Positions 18,949 to 26,502 of a stretch of DNA of 64,000 bases are shown here, one piece after another. The stretch is from the NCBI GenBank assembly GCA_964461455.1, contig CAYWUJ010000003.1, forward strand, positions 47,429-111,428, read 5' to 3'. This stretch comes from UBA1413 sp964461455 (lineage in GTDB: Bacteria > Bacteroidota > Bacteroidia > Bacteroidales > Prolixibacteraceae). Position 1 is the first letter of the stretch. Each line of letters begins with the position of its first letter. The notes under the pieces were generated by a model. It saw nothing but the letters and a program-made list of their open reading frames with translations. It was not told the origin of the DNA and did not search any database. The position numbers and the translations under genes are program-made.

Positions 18949-18979
18949 CAAAGAAATAATTTTTTAAGTTGACATCAAA
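18949..18979 (-). promoter_or_regulatory. Bacteroidota-type promoter for the OMP–TPR–lptC operon
   Basis: On the minus strand TTTG (18979-18976) is followed after 19 bases by TTTCTTTG (18956-18949), one base from the -7 consensus TAnnTTTG. The start codon of the OMP gene lies about 53 bases downstream. Confidence 0.55.
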
Positions 18980-19043
18980 ACCGTTATCCATGCCTCGGGG
19001 GGTCCGAAGCCCAATTTTGTATAAAAAAACTTAAAAAAACGTC

Positions 19044-19898
19044 TTAATCTTCTCCCCTGATCTTCTGGCTGATGTCGAGTGCCCTGACGGAATGGGTAAG
19101 GGCACCCACCGAAATGTAGTCCACCCCTGTTTTGGCCACACCGCCCAGCCGCTCGGGCGACATGTTTCCTGAGGCTTCCGTTTTTGCCCTTCCGGCAATC
19201 ATTTCCACGGCCTGCCGCATGGTATCGTTATCCATATTATCGAGCATGATGATGTCAGCGCCAGCCGTGAGGGCCTCCGCGACTTCGTCGAGAGTGGTGG
19301 TTTCCACTTCTATGGCCATCTCCGGGGCAACGGAGGAGCGAAGGGCGGCCACCGCCTTTGCGATACCCCCGGCCACCCTGATATGGTTATCCTTGATCAT
19401 CACCATGTCGTAGAGGCCCATTCTGTGGTTGACAGCCCCACCGGCTCTGACGGCATACTTGTCGAGCAGCCGGAACCCCGGAAGGGTCTTGCGGGTATCC
19501 AGGATTTTGGTATCCGTTCCCATGACCAGAACGGCATAACGGCTGGCCTCCGTGGCAATCCCCGACATCCGCTGTAAAAAATTGAGTGCTGTACGTTCTC
19601 CAGTCAATATGGCCCTGTAGTCACCCCGGAATTCCACAATGACCGCTCCAGGCCTGACGGGGTCGCCGTCAGCAAGCAGGGGAGTCCACTCAAATGCCGG
19701 GTCAAACCTGCGGAAGACCATCTCCGCCACTTCCAGTCCGGCAATAACACCATCGGCTTTGGCGACCATAAAACCCCTCCTGGTGATCCCCGCCGGAATC
19801 AGATGGCCGGTAGTCACATCACCGGGGCCCACATCTTCCTGAAGGGCCAGCTCTATAAGAACCCCTGCCGATTCCAGTTCCTTCTGATTCATCACCAT
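19044..19898 (-). CDS. nadC: NadC, quinolinate phosphoribosyltransferase
   Basis: Decarboxylating transferase that converts quinolinate and PRPP to nicotinate mononucleotide in de novo NAD synthesis. Family segments are EDVGPGDVTT, GERTALNFLQRMSGIAT, DTRKTLPGFRLLDKYAVRAGG, NHRMGLYDMVMIKDNHI and EVETTTLDE. The 284-aa length is normal. It follows nadB by 55 bases on the same strand, so the two probably form one unit. nadA is not in the window. A second ATG six bases into the gene is an alternative start. Confidence 0.95.
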   Translation of the reverse strand: MVMNQKELESAGVLIELALQEDVGPGDVTTGHLIPAGITRRGFMVAKADGVIAGLEVAEMVFRRFDPAFEWTPLLADGDPVRPGAVIVEFRGDYRAILTGERTALNFLQRMSGIATEASRYAVLVMGTDTKILDTRKTLPGFRLLDKYAVRAGGAVNHRMGLYDMVMIKDNHIRVAGGIAKAVAALRSSVAPEMAIEVETTTLDEVAEALTAGADIIMLDNMDNDTMRQAVEMIAGRAKTEASGNMSPERLGGVAKTGVDYISVGALTHSVRALDISQKIRGED

Positions 19899-19953
19899 AG
19901 TTATCCGTATTTACTGTTTGTGGTTAAATCACTCATTTTCTGATTTTCCCTTC

Positions 19954-21543
19954 TTAAAGGCCCTTTTGTTGATCGGCGACGGCAAGCCAGAGGGGGTCGG
20001 CTCCTTTTTGCTGCAGCAAATGTTTCCTGAACCGGGGTTCCTCGGAAGGGAAATCCTCTCTGACGTGCCCGCCCCTGCTCTCTTCCCTCAAAAGGGCCGC
20101 CCGGCTCACCAGAAGACATAAATCAGCGGTATGCTTGACTTTCAACAGGTTGTAATCGCTGCCGTGGTTACTGTACCTGGCAGCGATCTCCTCAAGCTGG
20201 CCGAGGGCTTTTTCCATCCTCTCCCTGTTTCTGACGATTCCCAGACAGGAAGTCATGATTCCCGCCATATCGTTTTTGAGGTCGAGGAAGGTCTGCTCAT
20301 GATCGGGAGAGAGGGTAAAGGGGGTGATTTCCACGGGCTGGCATTGCACCGGTTTCAGGGAAGCCGCCTTTTCGCTTGCTCTTTTTCCGAAGACCAGGCA
20401 TTCGAGCAGCGAGTTGCTGGCCAGCCTGTTGGCGCCCATCACCCCTGTGGAGGCCGCTTCCCCGCAGACAAAAAGTCCCCTGAGGTTGGTTTCGCCATGG
20501 AGGTCGCATCTGATGCCTCCCACCATATAGTGGGCTGCCGGAGCCACGGGGATCAGGTCACGGGCCATATCAATGCCATAGTCGCCCAGGGTTTTGCTGA
20601 TCGTGGCAAAACGGTGGTGTATGTCTTCAGCATTCAGGTGGCTCAGAGAGAGAAAGACGTGATCGTCACCGTTTTTCATCATTTCATTAAAAATGGCAAA
20701 GGCGACGACATCGCGGGGGGCCAGTTCCGCCAGGGGATGAATTCCCTGCATAAAGCGTTCCCCCTGCCTGTTGAGCAGCCAGGCCCCTTCACCCCTGACC
20801 GCCTCGCTGACCAGAAAAGCCTCCTTTCCGGGGAGGAACAGGGCAGAGGGGTGAAACTGGATGAACTCCAGGTCGGCAATACGTGCCCCGGCATCCCAGG
20901 CCAGGGCGATGCCATCACCGGTGGCCGTATGCGGATTGGTGGAGCGGCTGTAGATGCGTGACAATCCCCCCGAAGCCATGATGACCGCCTTCCCCCGGAA
21001 AAGAATATTCTCTCCCGTATAGAAATCAAGTCCCTGGACGCCGTAAACACACTCCCCGCTTCCCAGCAACCTGACCACCGCCGTGAATTCAAAGGGGTGA
21101 ATTTTCTTGTTTTCCACCACCTTATGGAGAAGGAAACGGGTGAGCTCCCTGCCGGTGGCATCTCCCCCGGCATGAAGGATCCTGCGGCGGCTGTGACCTC
21201 CCTCAAGACCCAGCAGGATCTCTCCCTTTTCGTTCAGGTCAAAGGGCATTCCCATGTCTATCAATTCCCTGACCCTATCACGCCCTTCGGTGACCAGCAC
21301 TTCCACGGCGTCATAATCACACAGTCCGCGCCCCGCCACCAGGGTATCTTCCAGATGAATGGCGGGAGAGTCGTCATCGGCGGTAACGGCAGCAATACCT
21401 CCCTGGGCAAACCACGAATTGCTGGTATCCAGTTCCGACTTGGTGACAATGGCCACATTCCCGAAACGGGAGGCATGCCAGGCTGCGGCAAGCCCCGCCA
21501 GTCCACTGCCAATCACTATCGTATCAAACTCCAATTGTCTCAT
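19954..21543 (-). CDS. nadB: NadB, L-aspartate oxidase
   Basis: FAD enzyme that oxidises L-aspartate to iminoaspartate, the first step of de novo NAD synthesis. The FAD loop is at residues 12-17 (GSGLAG). SWFAQGGIAA, EGGHSRRRILHAGGDATG, FIQFHPSA and ANRLASNSLLECLVFG follow, as in L-aspartate oxidases rather than fumarate reductases. I start at the ATG at 21543 (529 aa); an in-frame TTG one codon earlier is less likely. It is upstream of nadC and 44 bases downstream of a HAD phosphatase, all on the minus strand. Confidence 0.95.
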   Translation of the reverse strand: MRQLEFDTIVIGSGLAGLAAAWHASRFGNVAIVTKSELDTSNSWFAQGGIAAVTADDDSPAIHLEDTLVAGRGLCDYDAVEVLVTEGRDRVRELIDMGMPFDLNEKGEILLGLEGGHSRRRILHAGGDATGRELTRFLLHKVVENKKIHPFEFTAVVRLLGSGECVYGVQGLDFYTGENILFRGKAVIMASGGLSRIYSRSTNPHTATGDGIALAWDAGARIADLEFIQFHPSALFLPGKEAFLVSEAVRGEGAWLLNRQGERFMQGIHPLAELAPRDVVAFAIFNEMMKNGDDHVFLSLSHLNAEDIHHRFATISKTLGDYGIDMARDLIPVAPAAHYMVGGIRCDLHGETNLRGLFVCGEAASTGVMGANRLASNSLLECLVFGKRASEKAASLKPVQCQPVEITPFTLSPDHEQTFLDLKNDMAGIMTSCLGIVRNRERMEKALGQLEEIAARYSNHGSDYNLLKVKHTADLCLLVSRAALLREESRGGHVREDFPSEEPRFRKHLLQQKGADPLWLAVADQQKGL

Positions 21544-21587
21544 CAATGCGGTTTCCGTTCACGCTGTAAAAATAGCTTTTTCCACCA

Positions 21588-22304
21588 TCACTTCCCGGCG
21601 GTCAGAAGGGGAAGGATCTCACTGAGGTGGTCAACAGTGAAAAAGTGGTCTCCTGGGATCTCCCCGGGGAGCACCTCTTCATGCTGCCAGGTAATCTGGT
21701 ATGGAACATGGACGGCATAGCCTCCCAGCGACAGAACAGGCAGGACGTCGGAGCGCAGGGAGTTCCCCACCATGAGAAACCCGCCGGGAGGAACGTCGAG
21801 ATGATCGAGAAGCCTCCTATAGTTTTCCTCTTTCTTATCGCTCATAATCTCGACATGGTGAAAATAACCCGCAATCCCCGAATTCCGCAGCTTGCGCTCC
21901 TGGTCCAGCAGGTCGCCTTTGGTAGCTACGATCAGCCGGTAATGCCCCGAAATAGCCTCCAGCACCTCGGGAACACCGGGAAGAAGGGGATTCCTGATGG
22001 AGATCTGCTCCTTGCCCAGGGCGATGATCCGCGATATCTCCGCCGCAGTCACCTCCCCCTGCGACACCATGACCGCCGTCTCTATCAGCGAAAGGACAAA
22101 TGCCTTGTTCCCATAGCCATACAACTCCAGATTTCCGGTCTCTACCCGGTAAAGCATCCTGTTGATCTCGTCGGCACTCCCGTAACGGCTGAGCAATTCA
22201 CAGAACTTCGCCTCGGTCTCACGGTAAAACGGCTCATTCACCCACAGCGTATCATCGGCATCAAACCCGATGACCTTGATATTAGCGGGCTTAAAATTTT
22301 TCAT
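21588..22304 (-). CDS. HAD-superfamily phosphatase
   Basis: Cytoplasmic haloacid dehalogenase-type hydrolase of 238 aa. Motif I is FDADDTLW with both catalytic aspartates, motif II lies at IVATKGD, the motif III lysine region is SDKKEENYRRLL, and motif IV is MVGNSLRSDVLP. A helical C1 cap lies between motifs I and II. The DADDTLW form is seen in YjjG/PGP-like nucleotide or sugar-phosphate phosphatases. The substrate cannot be read from sequence. Location beside nadB-nadC makes a nucleotide substrate possible but unproven. Confidence 0.82.
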   Translation of the reverse strand: MKNFKPANIKVIGFDADDTLWVNEPFYRETEAKFCELLSRYGSADEINRMLYRVETGNLELYGYGNKAFVLSLIETAVMVSQGEVTAAEISRIIALGKEQISIRNPLLPGVPEVLEAISGHYRLIVATKGDLLDQERKLRNSGIAGYFHHVEIMSDKKEENYRRLLDHLDVPPGGFLMVGNSLRSDVLPVLSLGGYAVHVPYQITWQHEEVLPGEIPGDHFFTVDHLSEILPLLTAGK

Positions 22305-22412
22305 AGGAAAATTTTAGGGCCGAAAATTACTCAAACTAATTCTGATTTGACCTGCACTGCCCGAAATTTCCCTCAATTATCCTATTTTTACAACCTACTG
22401 ACGACAGATATC

Positions 22413-23942
22413 ATGAATAAGAAAAGAGTTATAACCCCGGGAGTTTATTTATTGCTGTTGAGCCTGATGAGCTTTTGGGTCCCCGCCGAAGGCCAGGTCC
22501 TCTCCCCGAAATTTGAATTCAGGGGGGTGTGGGTAGCCACTGTCAACAACATTGACTGGCCTTCGCGGCCGGGACTGACTACCGAACAGCAGAAAAAGGA
22601 GGTGATTGAGTTGCTCGACCTGCATAAAAGTTTGGGCATGAATGCCGTGATTTTCCAGGCAAGGCCGTGTGCCGATGCTTTTTACCCCTCTGAGATAGAA
22701 CCCTGGTCACGCTATCTGACGGGCACTCCCGGGAGGTATCCCTTTCCTTACTGGGATCCCCTGCAGTTCTGGATCGAGGAGGCTCACCGCAGGAACATGG
22801 AACTGCATGCCTGGCTGAACCCTTACCGGCTGGCCCAGAATGCCGATGAGCTTCTGGCGGGAAACCACAGGGTGTTTGAGCATCCCGAGTGGGTCCTCCG
22901 TTACGGCAACAAACTGATCATGGACCCCGGCATCCCCGGCACCCGCGATTACGTCACCAGCGTCGTCTGCGATATCGTCCGCCGTTACGATGTCGACGGC
23001 ATCCACATGGACGACTATTTCTATCCTTATCCGACGCGTGACCCCTTCCCCGATGACCGCTCCTTTGCCCTCTACAACAGGGCTTTTCCCCTCTCCGAAA
23101 AAGAGTCCTGGAGAAGGGAAAATGTCGACATTCTTATCAAGACCCTCAGTGACACCATCAAGGCCATCAAACCATGGGTCAAATTCGGCATCAGCCCCTT
23201 TGGGGTGTGGCGCAACAAAAGGGATGACCCGGCCGGGTCAGCCACCCAGGCGGGGGTGACCAACTATGACCATCTGTATGCCGATATCAGGAAATGGCTG
23301 CAGCAGGGGTGGATAGACTATGTGACCCCCCAGATCTACTGGGAGATAGGCCATAAACTGGCCGACTTTGAGACCCTGTGCCAATGGTGGAATGACAATG
23401 TTTTCGGGCGGCAGCTGTATATAGGCCTGGCCCCCTATAAACTCGACAAGAATGCCCGGGAGAGCGCCTGGCGGAGTAACCACCAGTTGCCCGCACAGCT
23501 CAGGATGCTCCGGAAATACCCCAACATTTCGGGAAGCGTTTACTTCAGCAGCCGGCAGTTCAAACGGAACCTCTTCGGATTCCAGGACAGCCTGAAGCGC
23601 TATTATTACCGCTATCCCTCACTGACGCCCCCCCTGAACTGGATGAAACTGATCAAACCCAACCCTCCCCAAAAGCTGAAAACCTCGGGGCGCAGGGTCA
23701 GGTGGGAGGCCCCCGGGAGCACCTCAGTGGTGTCCATTCCCCCCCGCTATATCGTATACGTGACGCCTCCCGGAGCCCCCTTCGATCATCAGATCTCCAC
23801 CATCGCCGCCTATACCGGCGATACCCACGCCCAACTGCATCGTCAGGGCAAAAGAAAACGGACTTTTGAGGTCAGGGTCGCCACCCTCGACCGGTACAAC
23901 AACGAAAGCATTACCGCTGGTCCGGTCAGGATCAAACTGTGA
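22413..23942 (+). CDS. Secreted glycoside hydrolase-like protein (GHL10/DUF187)
   Basis: Predicted periplasmic or secreted (beta/alpha)8 glycosidase-like protein of 509 aa. I start at the ATG at 22413, which gives a signal peptide (MNKKRVITPGVYLLLLSL... to AEGQ); the longer open frame upstream is antisense to the HAD gene. The GHL10 core is clear: FEFRGVWVATVNNIDWPS, ELLDLHKSLGMNAVIFQ, ELHAWLNPYRL, GIHMDDYFYPYP, FGISPFGVWRN and VTPQIYWEIGH. The C-terminal ~100 residues look like a fibronectin-III-type beta domain. It heads the DUF4922–SpoIID–AmpG gene group, so a peptidoglycan or muropeptide substrate is likely but not shown. Confidence 0.85.
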   Translation: MNKKRVITPGVYLLLLSLMSFWVPAEGQVLSPKFEFRGVWVATVNNIDWPSRPGLTTEQQKKEVIELLDLHKSLGMNAVIFQARPCADAFYPSEIEPWSRYLTGTPGRYPFPYWDPLQFWIEEAHRRNMELHAWLNPYRLAQNADELLAGNHRVFEHPEWVLRYGNKLIMDPGIPGTRDYVTSVVCDIVRRYDVDGIHMDDYFYPYPTRDPFPDDRSFALYNRAFPLSEKESWRRENVDILIKTLSDTIKAIKPWVKFGISPFGVWRNKRDDPAGSATQAGVTNYDHLYADIRKWLQQGWIDYVTPQIYWEIGHKLADFETLCQWWNDNVFGRQLYIGLAPYKLDKNARESAWRSNHQLPAQLRMLRKYPNISGSVYFSSRQFKRNLFGFQDSLKRYYYRYPSLTPPLNWMKLIKPNPPQKLKTSGRRVRWEAPGSTSVVSIPPRYIVYVTPPGAPFDHQISTIAAYTGDTHAQLHRQGKRKRTFEVRVATLDRYNNESITAGPVRIKL

Positions 23943-23973
23943 TTACCATTCCATACCTGACAATCCTGCCATC

Positions 23974-24978
23974 ATGAGCGAAAACAAGTTCATCACCGAT
24001 GAAGAGCTGAAGAAATACGGCACCACGTGGTCGCTGTCGGCACGCGCCAGGGCACTGGTCAACCAGCAGAAAGCCACCTGGCAGAATGCCGGCGACCATT
24101 ACCGCTCGTTGAGGAAGGTGCAGACCAGGGAGATCAGTTTCGGTCATTTCAGGATTCTTCTCCAGTTCAATCCCGGAAGGATCCGCTCTTCGGCTGCCAA
24201 TACCTCGACGGCCGCCATTGATGCCCGCCCCTGTTTTCTCTGTGCCGCCAACCTCCCGGAAGAACAAAAGGGAATTCCCTATCCCGGGGGTTTTGTGATC
24301 CTTGCCAATCCCTTTCCCATCTTCAATGTTCATCTCACCATTCCTTCCCTGAGCCACACACCCCAGTTACTGGAGGGAAGGATCGGTGATCTGCTGCGCC
24401 TCACGCGCGACCTGCGGGAGTTCACCCTTTTTTACAACGGGCCGCAATGCGGGGCTTCCGCCCCCGATCATTTTCACTTTCAGGCCGGAATTCGCGACAC
24501 CCTTCCCGTGGAGGAAGAACTTGCCGGACTGTTGCAGCATCACGCCACCATTCTCAGGAATGACGGTACTCTGCTGATGGCTGCCGTGGTGGGGTACCTC
24601 CGGCAGTTCCTCCTGCTGCGTTCCGGCGATGAAAGACTTCTGGAAGATATGCTCTCCCGGGCCATCGCCCTCCTTCCCGAAAACGGAGGCGAGGAGCCCA
24701 TGCTGAACCTGTTGGCCTGGTTTCAGGAGGGGGAATGGAATCTTCTGATTTTCCCGCGGGCCCTCCAGCGTCCCTGGCAATACTTCGCGGAAGAAGGGGA
24801 AAAAATCGTGGTCAGTCCCGCAGCCGTAGAACTCGGCGGCGTGGTGGTCCTCCCCCGGGAAGAAGACTTTCACAAAGTCACGGCGGCCGACCTCGGGTCG
24901 GTATTTTCCCAGGTATCACTTTCCACGGAAGAGTTCAGAAAATGGACAGATAAGCTGACCGCATTTTCACTACCTTAG
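23974..24978 (+). CDS. DUF4922 HIT-like protein (GDPGP/GalT-related)
   Basis: Cytoplasmic 334-aa protein that I recognise as DUF4922, related to the HIT superfamily of nucleotidyl transferases and phosphorylases (GalT, GDP-hexose phosphorylases). The motif DHFHFQ at about residue 166 gives the HxHxQ active-site triad, and RPCFLC provides a CxxC pair upstream as in zinc-binding GalT-like proteins. The start is the ATG at 23974; the in-frame upstream segment overlaps the GHL10 gene. It is 31 bases after GHL10 and 135 before SpoIID. An activity on a nucleotide- or phospho-sugar from cell-wall recycling would fit the context but is inference. Confidence 0.8.
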   Translation: MSENKFITDEELKKYGTTWSLSARARALVNQQKATWQNAGDHYRSLRKVQTREISFGHFRILLQFNPGRIRSSAANTSTAAIDARPCFLCAANLPEEQKGIPYPGGFVILANPFPIFNVHLTIPSLSHTPQLLEGRIGDLLRLTRDLREFTLFYNGPQCGASAPDHFHFQAGIRDTLPVEEELAGLLQHHATILRNDGTLLMAAVVGYLRQFLLLRSGDERLLEDMLSRAIALLPENGGEEPMLNLLAWFQEGEWNLLIFPRALQRPWQYFAEEGEKIVVSPAAVELGGVVVLPREEDFHKVTAADLGSVFSQVSLSTEEFRKWTDKLTAFSLP

Positions 24979-25113
24979 CAGCCATAACCAGAAAAATAAC
25001 CTCTGCTGAAATGACCATGCACGATTACGCACCAACCATGATGATTAACCACATGGTCATTACATGTGTTTCACGGAATGAACCATTACAACGTAATAAT
25101 TTAAACACATGAA
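24979..25113 (+). other. Spacer before the SpoIID gene with a 10-bp inverted repeat
   Basis: The 135-base gap holds AATGACCATG (25010-25019) and its exact reverse complement CATGGTCATT (25052-25061). It could be a leader structure or an operator. No promoter matching the Bacteroidota consensus was seen. Confidence 0.3.
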
Positions 25114-26457
25114 ATGAAGAAACAACCCGTCCTGAATGTCGGGATCATGGCTGAAAGCCGTGTCACCTTCACCCTGGAAACCAGCTATCACCTCAGGCGC
25201 ACCCTTCTCGAACAGGGAGAGTATACCATAGAAATGAAGGGAGGAAAGATGATTTTTCAGGGGAACGACGTCATGGTCATCTCCGAAGAGCAGATTGTGC
25301 TTCTTCCGGTCTTCAGAACCAACTCCTTTCTGCTGAGAGGGGTGACCATCGGAATCCGGTTTCACTGGGAGAAGAAGGAGGACCAGCGGTTCACGGGAGG
25401 GCTCCGTTTTGTTCCGGAAGGCGACAAGGTCAGGGTGATCAATACCGTCCATCTTGAAGACTACCTCAAAAGCGTGATTTCGAGTGAGATGAGCGCCACC
25501 AGCTCCCCTGAGCTGCTGAAGGCCCATGCCGTGATTTCCCGGAGCTGGCTGCTGGCGCAGATGGAGAAGAAACAGAAACTCTCGGCCTCGGGCAGGGATT
25601 ATGACAAAAACCAGGTGACCGGGGAGGAGATCGTCAGGTGGTATGACCGCGAAGACCATACCACCTTCGACGTGTGTGCCGACGACCACTGCCAGCGTTA
25701 CCAGGGCATCACCAGGATCATTACCGGGGAAGCCCTGACGGCTGTCGAGGCAACCACGGGAGAGGTGCTCACCACCGGCGGGGAGGTCTGCGACACCCGC
25801 TTTTCCAAGTGCTGCGGGGGCATCTCCGAAAGCTTCGAATATGTATGGGAACCGGAAGCCAAGAGTTACCTGACCGCCGTCAGCGACAGGGCTCCCCTGG
25901 GTAAAGGTCCGGTCCGCGATCTCCGCAATGAGGAGGAGGCCACCGCCTGGATCCTGGGTTCCCCCGAAGCGTTTTGCCATACCTCCGACAAAAAGGTGCT
26001 CACCCAGGTGCTTCCCGATTACGACCAGAAAACCAAGGATTTTTTCAGATGGAAGGTGGAATATTCGTGTGATGAGCTGTCGGCCCTCGTCAGGGAGAAA
26101 TCGGGGATGGACTTCGGGGAGATTCTCCGCCTTGAGCCTCTGGAACGGGGATTCTCGGGCCGTATTATCAGGCTGAAGATCACCGGAACCCGCAAAACCA
26201 TGACCGTGGGCAAAGAACTGGAGATCCGCAAATGGCTCTCCCCCAGCCACCTCTACAGCTCGGCCTTTGTCGTGAATTATGAGGGCCGGGAAGGAGAAAT
26301 TCCGGAGAAGGTGATCCTGCGGGGCGCCGGATGGGGCCATGGCGTGGGTCTGTGCCAGATCGGGGCTGCCGTCATGGGCGAAAACGGATATTCCTACCGG
26401 CAGATCCTCCGGCACTATTTCCGCGACACCCAGCTGACCAACCTGTATAAAGAGTAG
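25114..26457 (+). CDS. SpoIID/LytB-domain protein, predicted lytic transglycosylase fold
   Basis: 447-aa SpoIID family protein. In sporulating bacteria SpoIID cleaves denuded peptidoglycan glycan strands. Family residues are present: the putative catalytic glutamate E125 in VISSEM, followed by SPELLKAHAVISRSW; the cysteine/glycine motif SKCCGGISESFEYVW; and near the end GWGHGVGLCQIGAAVMG (about 406-422). No signal peptide or membrane segment is visible: the N-terminus is MKKQPVLNVGIMAESRVTF and the only upstream ATG (25109) runs into a stop. It therefore looks cytoplasmic, which is unusual for the family. Neighbours DUF4922 and AmpG suggest it acts on imported muropeptides; a different export route cannot be excluded. 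Confidence 0.85.
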   Translation: MKKQPVLNVGIMAESRVTFTLETSYHLRRTLLEQGEYTIEMKGGKMIFQGNDVMVISEEQIVLLPVFRTNSFLLRGVTIGIRFHWEKKEDQRFTGGLRFVPEGDKVRVINTVHLEDYLKSVISSEMSATSSPELLKAHAVISRSWLLAQMEKKQKLSASGRDYDKNQVTGEEIVRWYDREDHTTFDVCADDHCQRYQGITRIITGEALTAVEATTGEVLTTGGEVCDTRFSKCCGGISESFEYVWEPEAKSYLTAVSDRAPLGKGPVRDLRNEEEATAWILGSPEAFCHTSDKKVLTQVLPDYDQKTKDFFRWKVEYSCDELSALVREKSGMDFGEILRLEPLERGFSGRIIRLKITGTRKTMTVGKELEIRKWLSPSHLYSSAFVVNYEGREGEIPEKVILRGAGWGHGVGLCQIGAAVMGENGYSYRQILRHYFRDTQLTNLYKE

Positions 26458-26502
26458 TGCGCTTGCCTGCATGAGCCATGATAACATAATTAATTTACAC
26501 AG

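Noticed and set aside
21627..22412. N-terminal extension of the GHL10 protein by about 260 residues
   Set aside because: The extension is antisense to the HAD phosphatase, and the ATG at 22413 is followed by a signal peptide.
25010..25061. 10-bp inverted repeat before the SpoIID gene as a regulated operator
   Set aside because: The arms are separated by 32 bases and no second copy or promoter overlap was seen; listed only as a weak feature.
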